The position numbers were made by a program, and so were the translations under genes. The notes under the pieces were generated by a model, which searched no databases, was not told where the DNA came from, and was given only the letters and a program-made list of their open reading frames with translations. From Limnothrix sp. FACHB-406 (GTDB lineage Bacteria; Cyanobacteriota; Cyanobacteriia; CACIAM-69d), in the NCBI RefSeq assembly GCF_014698235.1, contig NZ_JACJSP010000012.1, positions 62,001 through 126,000 of the forward strand: DNA of 64,000 bases. The letters are read 5' to 3'. Positions 9,291 through 17,498 of this stretch are shown here, piece by piece; position 1 is the first letter of the stretch, and the number at the start of each line of letters is the position of its first letter.

Positions 9291-9542
9291 ATGAGCCAAA
9301 TAACCAATTCCCTGGATCCCCAGTCGATCGACTGTAAAACCGCCTGTGTCAATGGTTGCGTTTTGGGTGACCAATGCCCAAATCAGGAATTTGCCAAGGC
9401 TGCGACCCAATTTATTTGGGATACGCCGCTGGATAAGTTAAATGAAATTGCTGCCGCCCGATTCACCAAGCCCTTTGAATCGCAACTGCAACCGATCGAC
9501 CTGAATCAAATCGACCTAGAGCAACTGGATTCGGAATCCTAG
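9291..9542 (+). CDS. Small Cys-containing cyanobacterial protein, unknown function
   Basis: 83 residues from ATG 9291; an in-frame ATG at 9255 would add 12 residues but has a weaker ribosome site. The N-terminal third has four cysteines spaced C-x3-C-x3-C-x5-C in CKTACVNGCVLGDQCPN, which suggests metal or cluster binding or a redox role. A helical segment follows (EFAKAATQFIWDTPLDKLNEIAAARF), then an acidic tail ending IDLEQLDSES. I recognise this as a conserved cyanobacterial family of uncharacterised small proteins. No signal peptide or membrane helix. It is followed by a short tandem-repeat array. Confidence 0.75.
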   Translation: MSQITNSLDPQSIDCKTACVNGCVLGDQCPNQEFAKAATQFIWDTPLDKLNEIAAARFTKPFESQLQPIDLNQIDLEQLDSES

Positions 9543-9566
9543 GGGCGATCGGTTGCAGTTGTCTAG

Positions 9567-9599
9567 CGATTGCCTGGTGATTGCCTGGCGATTGCTTGG
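9567..9599. repeat. 11-bp tandem repeat, three copies
   Basis: Units CGATTGCCTGG (9567-9577), TGATTGCCTGG (9578-9588) and CGATTGCTTGG (9589-9599), with a fourth partial TGATGGG. The period is exactly 11 bp. It lies in the 306-bp gap between the small Cys protein and hom. Confidence 0.65.
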
Positions 9600-9620
9600 T
9601 GATGGGTGAACCCGGGGAAC

Positions 9621-9640
9621 CGGCCCGTTTGAGCGGGCCG
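9621..9640 (+). terminator. GC-rich hairpin upstream of hom
   Basis: CGGCCCG at 9621-9627 pairs with CGGGCCG at 9634-9640 (loop TTTGAG). No T-run follows. It could close the preceding transcript or sit in the hom leader. The rest of the 9543-9848 gap holds no gene I can support. Confidence 0.4.
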
Positions 9641-9848
9641 CCCAATGTCAGAATATCCATGGTCAGGAATTTGACGATTTGGAAATTTGATCGATCGCGA
9701 AACTCCGAAAACTGGTGCGGGAGGTTTGCTGAGCAGGCTCGTTGAGCAAGCGGCCCCAAATCGCGATCGGGTGTTTCCTCCGTCAGTGGCTCCCGTGGGT
9801 GGCCGCCCTGACCCAGGACGAATTGTTTAGAGAAAGTTGGGAAAAGTC

Positions 9849-11141
9849 GTGGGTTTCAAAGTCGGTCTGTTGGGTCTCGGAACCGTTGGAGCGGGTGTGG
9901 CGCAGATTTTGCTGGACGCGACCGGCCGCAGCCCGCTCCTGCAATCGTTGGAACTCTATCGGGTGGGGGCCCGATCGCTCGATAAGCCCCGGCCGGTGGA
10001 AATTCCCCGCGAACAGCTCACAACCGATTTGCAATCGATCGTCACCGATCCCGATGTGGATATTGTGGTGGAGGTGATTGGCGGACTGGAACCGGCGCGA
10101 TCGCTGATGTTGGAAGCCATCCGCCACGGAAAACATGTGGTGACCGCCAACAAAGCCGCGATCGCCCGCTTTGGCCCAGAGCTATTTGATGCGGCCAAGC
10201 AAGCGGGGGTTTATCTGATGCTGGAAGCGGCCGTGGGCGGTGGCATCCCCATCATTCAACCCCTGAAGCAATCCCTGGGGGGCGATCGCCTCAATGGAAT
10301 CACCGGCATCATCAACGGCACGACTAACTACATCCTGTCGCGGATGACCGCCGAAGGAGCCGACTTTGGCGATGTGCTCGCCGATGCCCAACGGTTGGGC
10401 TATGCGGAAGCCGACCCCACCGCCGACGTGGACGGCCTGGACGCGGCCGACAAAATCGCAATCCTGGCCTCCCTAGCCTTCGGAGGCCGCATCAAGCGGG
10501 AAGCGGTGCATACGGAAGGTATTCGCAACATCACCGCCACGGATATTACCTACGCGGACAAGTTGGGCTTTGCGATCAAACTGCTGGCGATCGCCCGTCG
10601 CCAGGGGCCTGCTGTATCTCTGCGGGTGCATCCTACCCTTGTGCCCCACAGCCACCCCCTGGCCCGTGTGGACGGCGCATTCAATGCAATTTTTGTGGAA
10701 GGCCAGCCGATCGGGCAGGTGATGTTCTTTGGCCCTGGGGCCGGGTCTGGCCCCACCGCCAGCGCCGTGGTTTCCGATGTGTTGAATGTGGCGGCGGCCA
10801 TGCAAGCCATGGGCGAGCGGGCCACACCGGTCATTAATCCCATGTTGGCTTGTAGCCACAGTGATTTTTGCCCCATCGCCTCACTGGATGATCTGGAAAC
10901 CCGGTTCTATGTTCGCTTCCTGACGAGCGATCGACCCGGCACGATCGGCCATATCGGCAGTTGCTTTGGGAACCGTTTGGTCAGCTTGGAATCGCTGGTG
11001 CAAACGGAGGTGAACGGCGACGAAGCCCAAGTGGTGGTAGTTACCCACGCGGTGCGAGAAGGGGACTTCCGCGCCGCCCTGGCTGACATTCACGCCAGCG
11101 ATGCCATTCGATCGGTCGCCAGCGTCCTGCGCGTGATTTAG
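9849..11141 (+). CDS. hom: Homoserine dehydrogenase
   Basis: 430 residues from GTG 9849, preceded by GGGAAAAG; a TTG four codons earlier is less likely. It reduces aspartate semialdehyde to homoserine with NAD(P)H, the branch step to threonine and methionine. Order of domains: NAD-binding Rossmann fold with GLGTVGAG near the start; VVTANKAAIA at about 100; the catalytic domain with GIINGTTNYIL and the family signature AEADPTADVDGLDAADK; and a C-terminal ACT domain from about residue 350 (FYVRFLTSDRPGTIGHIG) that normally binds threonine for feedback inhibition. The protein is monofunctional, without an aspartokinase domain. A tandem repeat array follows the stop. Confidence 0.95.
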   Translation: MGFKVGLLGLGTVGAGVAQILLDATGRSPLLQSLELYRVGARSLDKPRPVEIPREQLTTDLQSIVTDPDVDIVVEVIGGLEPARSLMLEAIRHGKHVVTANKAAIARFGPELFDAAKQAGVYLMLEAAVGGGIPIIQPLKQSLGGDRLNGITGIINGTTNYILSRMTAEGADFGDVLADAQRLGYAEADPTADVDGLDAADKIAILASLAFGGRIKREAVHTEGIRNITATDITYADKLGFAIKLLAIARRQGPAVSLRVHPTLVPHSHPLARVDGAFNAIFVEGQPIGQVMFFGPGAGSGPTASAVVSDVLNVAAAMQAMGERATPVINPMLACSHSDFCPIASLDDLETRFYVRFLTSDRPGTIGHIGSCFGNRLVSLESLVQTEVNGDEAQVVVVTHAVREGDFRAALADIHASDAIRSVASVLRVI

Positions 11142-11170
11142 CCATCGCTGCTGGAATTCGCTCTGGCATT

Positions 11171-11211
11171 CACTGGGAATCCACTGGGAATTCACTGGGA
11201 ATTCACTGGTG
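11171..11211. repeat. 11-bp tandem repeat, four copies
   Basis: The word CACTGG(G/T) recurs at 11171, 11182, 11193 and 11204, with unit CACTGGGAATT or close variants. The period is exactly 11 bp. It lies in the 93-bp gap between hom and the convergent DUF4332 gene. Confidence 0.75.
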
Positions 11212-11234
11212 ACTCAAGCAATTGGGGAAGGCGA

Positions 11235-11666
11235 TCAGGACGACGATCGCCCCACCAATTCTCGAGCCTGCAAAATCCAGCGCGTCACTTCACCCAAACC
11301 AGGACAGAGATTGCGCCGCTGCAACTCTCGCACATGCAACCGCAACACCTGCTGATGGAGTTTGTGGGCCGGTTGCTGTGCCAGTTGAACGGTGCTAATG
11401 ATGCCTGAATGCAATAGCAAACCACAGTAATCTAGACCCACGCTGGGAACCCGGGCCAGATCTGCCAGGGCAACCCATTTACGCACATGGTGTTCGTGAA
11501 GCTGCAATTGGGCGGCGATCGCCCGTTGTTGATCGCGACTCGCGGCCGATCGCAGGAGCGATCGGGTATCAACCAGTCCCAATTCCTGAAGTTGCAACAA
11601 GTCCTTCGCACTCAGCCCCGGCAATTGAGCCAAGGGCCACCATTGGGCGATCGCCCGCTGAGCCAT
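11235..11666 (-). CDS. DUF4332 domain-containing protein
   Basis: 143 residues. It matches the DUF4332 family, which has two helix-hairpin-helix-like repeats: the first in LPGLSAKDLLQLQELGLVDT, the second in LARVPSVGLDYCGLLLHSGI. Both have the P-G/S-(V/L) turn seen in DNA-binding HhH motifs. Between them is LHEHHVRKWVALADL, a conserved linker of the family. There is no catalytic motif. The fold suggests nucleic-acid or protein binding; the role is not established. It is convergent with hom, and the 5' side faces a long non-coding region. Confidence 0.8.
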   Translation of the reverse strand: MAQRAIAQWWPLAQLPGLSAKDLLQLQELGLVDTRSLLRSAASRDQQRAIAAQLQLHEHHVRKWVALADLARVPSVGLDYCGLLLHSGIISTVQLAQQPAHKLHQQVLRLHVRELQRRNLCPGLGEVTRWILQARELVGRSSS

Positions 11667-12056
11667 TTTAATTACGCTCCCCTATGCTGCAAAGAGTGAT
11701 AATGATTCACGGGTGATGCATGGATAAATCGTCCGGTTTTGGGTGCTTCTTCCGTCTTGTTGAGAGTCCGAGGGATAACCACCGCCTTCATGCTCTCTCG
11801 ATCGCAGCCAACCCCGTCACTGCTCTACCCAATGCTGCAATTTGAAGATTCGATTGCGCATTTCCGAGGCACGATCCCGATGCACATTTTCGAGCTGCAA
11901 TCTCCAAGCCTCAAACAGCTTTGGCATCCTCATACTTGGGGATCGTGGATGAATAGACTTAGACTATCAGCAAATGCATCACTCCCGGATTTGCGTCAAT
12001 AGGCTGAACTCAGGTCGATCGGGTCAAATCATCCGGGTTCCCGAAAATTCATTCAC

Positions 12057-12129
12057 AAAAACGAAACAAATGCTAGCCAACCCTTGGGCAGCAGCGCCTT
12101 GAGTTAGCCCTGCTGGGTTTTTCGTTTTT
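12057..12129 (+). ncRNA. Composite long hairpin: strong terminator or small-RNA 3' end
   Basis: An outer stem of 10 bp pairs AAAAACGAAA (12057-12066) with TTTCGTTTTT (12120-12129). Inside, AACCC at 12079-12083 can pair with GGGTT at 12115-12119 and AGCAG with CTGCT, so the 3' arm is continuous while the 5' arm has bulges. The 3' end is T-rich (TTTTTCGTTTTT). This is too elaborate for a simple terminator. No accepted gene lies directly upstream on the plus strand, so an independent small RNA ending here is possible. I did not find the Yfr1 core motif. Confidence 0.4.
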
Positions 12130-12687
12130 GCCAGCTCAGTTGCTAACGTCTACGTCCTGCCTTGGTTTTGAGTATAGGTTTTGGAGATTGGTGATCTTTT
12201 GGAGCAATCCTGGGGCGCAATTTCACGAATTGAGGTTGTATTTTGTCTTCAATTCCACAATCCTGCCCCAAAACCCTGCCCCCATCGACTGTTTCTAGAT
12301 CATTAATCAGCATTCACGGATTTTGTAATCCGATGGTTGATTAGTTTCGGGGAAAATGATCAATTTCTATGGATGCAATAATCAGTGACTATCGCTAGTG
12401 ACCATGATGAATGGTAATCATTAATCGCAAATATCGATCGTGCATGGTAATCGTGGATATTTTTACGGATGATTATGATTGAGTCATGAATCAATGGTGA
12501 TTAATTGCTGTCAATTTTTGCCAATTGCCGCCAGCAAATTCATGGATTTCTTTTTGCAACTAAGGTACAAACCATGACATGAAGCAAGGTCGTAAAATAT
12601 TGTGTTTTGCTTGTGTTTTTGCTGAATTTTCATCATGTTTCGCTTATATTTCGCCATTGCAAGCTGATCAATTTCAAATTGATCAAT

Positions 12688-12756
12688 TGAGGTTGACCAA
12701 TTGGCTCTAGTTGCTCTTCAGATTCACCCACTGAGGTTGACCAATTGGCTCTAGTT
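12688..12756. repeat. 25-bp direct repeat upstream of the PAS kinase
   Basis: An identical 25-bp sequence occurs at 12688-12712 and 12732-12756, 44 bp apart (four helical turns). It contains the palindrome CCAATTGG. The word CTAGTTGCT also recurs at 12707, 12762 and 12773. This is 50-120 bp before the kinase ATG at 12806, so it is a candidate operator region. Confidence 0.7.
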
Positions 12757-12805
12757 CATCGCTAGTTGCTTCCTAGTTGCTCCTTCTCCCCATCCTGCGC
12801 CTGCC

Positions 12806-15800
12806 ATGACTGCTTCGATTGTTCTGGAACCAGAAGTGTTCAATGCTCTTCAGCAAGAGCTAGAAACCCTGCGCCTGAAGGTTCGTCAGCAGCAAACTCA
12901 GTTTGATCGTTTAACGCAAAACCTACCGGGCGTGGTCTACCAATTCCAAGTAGACGCGGCGGGCGAAATGACGTTTCCCTATGCCTCGATCGGCTGTCGT
13001 GAGCTATTCGAGGTGGAACCGGAGGGGATGATCCAGGCGATTGAGATGTTGTCGCTGGCCGATCGGGAAACCCTGATGCAGGCTACGGAGCGATCGCGGC
13101 AAAACCTGTCGGATTTTCACTGGGAAGGGCCGTTTATGTTGCCCTCGGGGAAAGAGCGTTGGTTGCGCTTGGTGTCCCGGCCAGAGCGCTTGGCCGATGG
13201 GAGAACGCTTTGGGATGGCTTAGTGATTGATGTGACGCAACAGCGACAGGCGGAGGAGGAGTTGCGGCGCACTCAACGGTTCCTGTCGGCGGTGTTGGAT
13301 GCTTTGCCGATGCCGGTGGTGGTGAAGGAGGCGGCGGAGTTACGAGTCAGCACCTTGAACCCGGCCGCCGAGCGGTTGTTTGGGGTGGCGGCGGCGGATT
13401 TGTTGGGCCGGCCCATGGATGAGCTGTTTATGCCGGAAGAGGCGGCGGAGTTGCGATCGGGCGATCGGGCGGCCTTGGCACAACGACAAATTTTGGATCA
13501 GCCGCCAATGCCCATGCGGATTGGTGGTGAGCAGCGTTGGTTACAAAGCCGCCGCATTGCCATTTGGAACGGCGATCGCCCGCAGTATCTGATGGCGATT
13601 TACGAGGATGTGACGGAGCGCTACCAATCTGAACAGGAGCTGTTGCGGCAGCAGGCGTTGCTGAAATCGCTGATTGCGGCGGCCCCGATCGGGATTGCGA
13701 TTACCGACCGCCACTATCGCATTCTGGAAGCCAATCATCGCTTGTCCGAGTTGAATGGCCTCACGGTGGCCGACCACCTCGGACAAACGATGCAGGCCAC
13801 CGCACCCAACCTAGCCCCTCACTTGGAACGCATCTATGAAGAGGTGTGGCAAACGGGCCAGGCCATTTCCAACCTGGAGGTGACTGGGGCCCAACTGCAT
13901 CACCCCGACCCCGATCGGGTTTGGAACCTGTCCTATTTCCCGATTTGGGATCGAGAAGGAACCATCAGCGCGATCGGGACGATCGTGGTTGAAATCACTG
14001 AGCAGCGGCAGATCGAAACGGCCTTGCGCCAGGCCAACAGCCGGTTTCAACAAATTGCCGATAACCTGCCGGGCATTGTCTTCCAGTACCGACGCAGAAC
14101 CGGCGACCCCCTAGGAGAATTTATCTACATCAGCTCCCGGGTGCGCGAAATCTTCCATGTGGAGCCGGATGCGATCCTGGCGGATTCGGCCGTCATGTGG
14201 GGCTGTGTGCATCCCGATGATGTGGCCATCTTCGCAGAATCCATGGAGCGAGCCGTGAACCATGGCCTGGAATGGCGACACAAATATCGAATTTTGTTGC
14301 CCTCGGGTGAATTGCGCTGGATCCAGGGCATTTCTCGCATGGTGTTGGACGAAGAAGGCACGCTACATGCCGATGGGTTGCTGCTGGACATTACCGATCG
14401 ACAGTTGGCGCTGCAAAACCTAGAGCAAATGCGCGATCGGTTCCAGCGATTGGCGGACAGCATACCCGGCGTGATTTATCAGTACGAAACGTCCGGCAAT
14501 GATCCCGTGGGGCGTTTTTTGTATCTCAGTCCCGGTTGCCAGGAGGTCTATGGCATTGACCCCTTACGCGGCCAAAACGACCCCCTCAGTCTCTGGACGC
14601 TGACCCACCCCGATGACTTGCTCAATGTTCAAACATCCATTCGGGTTGCCATTGAAACCCGCGCCGATTGGCAGTATGAATACCGGATCATTACCCCCCA
14701 AGGGGAAGTGAAGTGGCTCCAGTCCGCCGCGCGGGGACGGTTTCTCAAGGATGGGCGATCAATCTGGGATGGATTGATTTTGGATGTCACCGATCGCAAG
14801 GCCGCTGAAGTGGCCCTGCAACAGGAGCGATCGCTCATGCAATTGGTGTTGGATAACGTTTCCGACGGGGTGATGGCCTGTGACATGGCTGGGCGCATCA
14901 CCCTCGCCAACCACACGGCCCGACAGTGGTACAACTGCAACCTGCAAGGACTCTTGCCCGAAGAGTGGATGAGCCTCTGCACCGTCTTGGAGCCGGATGG
15001 CATCACCCCGATCGCTCCGGCCCAAATGCCCTTGAGCCGGGCGATCCTAGGGGAATCGGTGCATGATTTCGAGATGGTGGTTCATGTGGCCAACGAAGAC
15101 CCCCATCGAATTGTTTGCCATTCGGAACCTCTACGGGAAAGCGACGGCTACCAAATCGGGGCTATGGTTGTGATGTATGACGTGACGGAGTATTACGAAG
15201 CCCAAGAGCGGCTCCGTCGCCTCACCGAGAGCCTGCAAGAGGCCCAGCGCGTGGCCCATTTGGGTTCCTGGGAATATCACGTGGCGACCGGTGAAGTCAG
15301 TTGGTCAGAGGAAATTTTTCGGCTCTTTAACTACCCGATCGAGGAAGGTGTGCCGGAGTTTGATCAGTCGATTTCCCTCTACAGCCCCTCCTCCCAGCAA
15401 CGCTTGCAGATGGCGTTTGAAGAATGCCTTAGCGACGGTCAATCCTACGATCTGGAACTCGAAGGCATCGAGCAAATTAACGGGTTATCGCGCTACTTCC
15501 GCGTCAAGGGACTGCCGGAGCGAGATGCCAATGGCCAAATCGTGCGGGTCTACGGCATTTTGATGGATATCAGCGATCTCAAACAGGCGGAGGCCATCCG
15601 TCGCCGGAGCGAAGTGCGGTTCCGTACTCTGATTGAGGCCACCTCGCAAATTGTTTGGGTCACCAGCCGCCTGGGAGAGTTTGCGGCCGATCAGCCCAAG
15701 TGGCGGGCCTTTACGGGCCAATCGCGCCAGGATTTGTTGGGCTGGGGTTGGCTGAATGCGATTCACCCAGCCGATCGCGCCGCCACGGAGGCCGCCTGGT

Positions 15801-17278
15801 CTCGTTCCATCATCAGCAAACAGCCCTTCACCCTGGAGCACCGGCTGCGACGCTATGACGGGCAATATCGCTACATGAGCGTGCGGGCCGTGCCGATTCT
15901 GGATGATGTGGCTAGTGTCTATGAGTGGGTGGGGGTTCACACGGATATTACCGATCGCAAGTTGGCGGAACTGGAACTGTTCGATCGCGAAGCCTTCCTG
16001 CGCACCATCTTTGACGGGGTGGAATATCCCATTTTTGTTTTGGCCGTCCTGCCCGATCACCGGTTGGAATATATCGGTTGGAATGCGGCCAGCGCCCGCT
16101 TAACCGGTCTGCACGAGTCCCGGGTCTATCACCACACCCCCACCGAAGTGTTTGGCGAAGAGTACGGAGCCATCATGGAAGCCCATTATTGGAGCTGCGT
16201 AGACCAACGCCAAACCATTGTTCAGGATGAGTATGTCACCACCCAGAAGGGGCATCTGTGGCTGCTGACCACCCTGAATCCACTGTTTGACAAGAAGGGG
16301 CGCGTTTATCGAATTGTGGCCACCTCGATCGACATCACCAAGCGTCGCCAAGCCGAAGATGCCCTCCAACAAAAGGCAGCCGACCTAGAAGCGGCGCTGC
16401 TGGATTTGCAACATACGCAAAATCAACTGATCCAAAGCGAAAAAATGTCCAGCTTGGGGCAGTTGGTGGCAGGTGTTGCCCATGAAATCAACAACCCGGT
16501 GAACTTCATCCATGGCAACCTCAGCCATGCCCATCGCTACGCGGAAGACCTGCTGGAAATTGTGCAAGCCTATCAAGAACGAATTCCCAACCCAGACCCA
16601 GACCTCAACGACCTGATTGAGGAAGTGGACTTGGAATTTGTGGCGGAAGATTTGCCCAAGCTCCTGCAATCCATGCGGGTGGGCACCGATCGAATTCGCG
16701 AAATTGTCTCCTCCTTGCGGAACTTCTCCCGACTGGACGAGGCGGATGTGAAGGAGGTGGATTTGCACGAGGGAATTGATAGCACCCTGCTGATTCTGCA
16801 AAATCGCCTGAAACCGAAGCCGGAGCATCCAGGCATTCAGGTGGCGAAGCAATACGGTGCTTTGCCGAGGGTGGAATGCTATGCCGGACAGCTCAATCAG
16901 GTGTTTATGAATATTCTGGTGAATGCGATCGATGCCCTTGAAGAGCGCGATCGCCTCCGCGACACCGAAGCCATCAAAGACCATCCGAGCCAAATCACAA
17001 TCACGACCCGGGCGATCGACTCCCGTTGGGTGCAAGTTCAACTGTCAGACAACGGGCCAGGCATCGCCCCAGACATCCAACAACGACTCTTCGATCCTTT
17101 CTTTACGACCAAGCCCGTGGGCAAGGGCACAGGGCTAGGCATGTCCATCAGCTATCAAATCGTGACGGAGCGCCACGGGGGCCGCTTAATTTGCGAATCT
17201 GCACCCGGACAGGGAGCCACGTTCATCATTGAAATTCCGCACCACCAAACGGGCCCGGCGGCCCATCCGGAAACCTAG
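12806..17278 (+). CDS. Multi-PAS sensor histidine kinase (nine PAS domains)
   Basis: 1490 residues with no membrane segment, so a cytosolic sensor. After a short N-terminal coiled coil I count nine PAS units of about 125 residues: roughly 40-155, 156-280, 281-410, 411-540, 541-670, 671-800, 801-925, 930-1050 and 1051-1180. Most end in the PAC signature (DVTDRK, DITDRQ, DISDLKQ). Units 1, 4 and 5 share the opening LPGVVYQ/LPGIVFQ/IPGVIYQ and look recently duplicated. A coiled coil leads to the phosphoacceptor His at about 1226 in VAGVAHEINNPVNF. The ATPase domain has NAIDAL (N box), DNGPGIAP (G1), FTTKPVGKGTGLGM (F and G2). No receiver domain is attached, and no response regulator is adjacent. 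Ligands and partner are unknown. Confidence 0.93.
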   Translation: MTASIVLEPEVFNALQQELETLRLKVRQQQTQFDRLTQNLPGVVYQFQVDAAGEMTFPYASIGCRELFEVEPEGMIQAIEMLSLADRETLMQATERSRQNLSDFHWEGPFMLPSGKERWLRLVSRPERLADGRTLWDGLVIDVTQQRQAEEELRRTQRFLSAVLDALPMPVVVKEAAELRVSTLNPAAERLFGVAAADLLGRPMDELFMPEEAAELRSGDRAALAQRQILDQPPMPMRIGGEQRWLQSRRIAIWNGDRPQYLMAIYEDVTERYQSEQELLRQQALLKSLIAAAPIGIAITDRHYRILEANHRLSELNGLTVADHLGQTMQATAPNLAPHLERIYEEVWQTGQAISNLEVTGAQLHHPDPDRVWNLSYFPIWDREGTISAIGTIVVEITEQRQIETALRQANSRFQQIADNLPGIVFQYRRRTGDPLGEFIYISSRVREIFHVEPDAILADSAVMWGCVHPDDVAIFAESMERAVNHGLEWRHKYRILLPSGELRWIQGISRMVLDEEGTLHADGLLLDITDRQLALQNLEQMRDRFQRLADSIPGVIYQYETSGNDPVGRFLYLSPGCQEVYGIDPLRGQNDPLSLWTLTHPDDLLNVQTSIRVAIETRADWQYEYRIITPQGEVKWLQSAARGRFLKDGRSIWDGLILDVTDRKAAEVALQQERSLMQLVLDNVSDGVMACDMAGRITLANHTARQWYNCNLQGLLPEEWMSLCTVLEPDGITPIAPAQMPLSRAILGESVHDFEMVVHVANEDPHRIVCHSEPLRESDGYQIGAMVVMYDVTEYYEAQERLRRLTESLQEAQRVAHLGSWEYHVATGEVSWSEEIFRLFNYPIEEGVPEFDQSISLYSPSSQQRLQMAFEECLSDGQSYDLELEGIEQINGLSRYFRVKGLPERDANGQIVRVYGILMDISDLKQAEAIRRRSEVRFRTLIEATSQIVWVTSRLGEFAADQPKWRAFTGQSRQDLLGWGWLNAIHPADRAATEAAWSRSIISKQPFTLEHRLRRYDGQYRYMSVRAVPILDDVASVYEWVGVHTDITDRKLAELELFDREAFLRTIFDGVEYPIFVLAVLPDHRLEYIGWNAASARLTGLHESRVYHHTPTEVFGEEYGAIMEAHYWSCVDQRQTIVQDEYVTTQKGHLWLLTTLNPLFDKKGRVYRIVATSIDITKRRQAEDALQQKAADLEAALLDLQHTQNQLIQSEKMSSLGQLVAGVAHEINNPVNFIHGNLSHAHRYAEDLLEIVQAYQERIPNPDPDLNDLIEEVDLEFVAEDLPKLLQSMRVGTDRIREIVSSLRNFSRLDEADVKEVDLHEGIDSTLLILQNRLKPKPEHPGIQVAKQYGALPRVECYAGQLNQVFMNILVNAIDALEERDRLRDTEAIKDHPSQITITTRAIDSRWVQVQLSDNGPGIAPDIQQRLFDPFFTTKPVGKGTGLGMSISYQIVTERHGGRLICESAPGQGATFIIEIPHHQTGPAAHPET

Positions 17279-17443
17279 GGCTTGGCCTCTGGATTCCTTG
17301 AAGACTATCCCTTGGGCCAAGGCTTCCCGTGGGGAACAATCCCGCCGAGGTGGCCACAATCCGAGGGAGCGATCGGCCCCGGATTGGCAAAATCTCATCT
17401 TTTTTAAAAAATTCTCTTAAAGATTCGTAAACTAGTTAGACAC

Positions 17444-17467
17444 CATCCGGGCCCGACTGGCCGGATG
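17444..17467 (+). promoter_or_regulatory. Hairpin in the cruF leader
   Basis: CATCCGG (17444-17450) pairs with CCGGATG (17461-17467) around a 10-nt loop, 31 bp before the cruF ATG. An AT-rich stretch at 17399-17440 (TTTTTTAAAAAATTC) precedes it and probably contains the promoter. The hairpin may affect translation or message stability. Confidence 0.3.
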
Positions 17468-17498
17468 CGATCGGTGTCTCGAAACTTTGAGGAGTGTC

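Larger units (their letters stand above)
11667..12805. other. Long intergenic region with structured and repeated DNA
   Basis: About 1.1 kb without a supported gene. From 11700 to 12000 there is weakly coding-like sequence that I do not accept. A large composite hairpin occupies 12057-12129. Between 12300 and 12560 the DNA is AT-richer and dominated by ATGATTAAT-like words, including ATTAATCA, TGATTA and GGTAATC. A 25-bp direct repeat lies at 12688-12756, close to the start of the PAS kinase. Confidence 0.5.

Noticed and set aside
9127-11211. Short repeats considered as a CRISPR remnant
   Set aside because: Units are contiguous with no spacers, too short, and differ between sites; no cas genes are present.
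11739-12002. 87-codon ORF after the DUF4332 gene
   Set aside because: No ribosome site, no recognisable domain, odd composition, and it lies in a gap with repeats and hairpins; not conserved-looking.
12579-12710. 43-codon ORF beginning MKQGRKILCFACVFAEF
   Set aside because: The start looks like a signal peptide, but there is no ribosome site at proper distance and its 3' end overlaps the 25-bp direct repeat.
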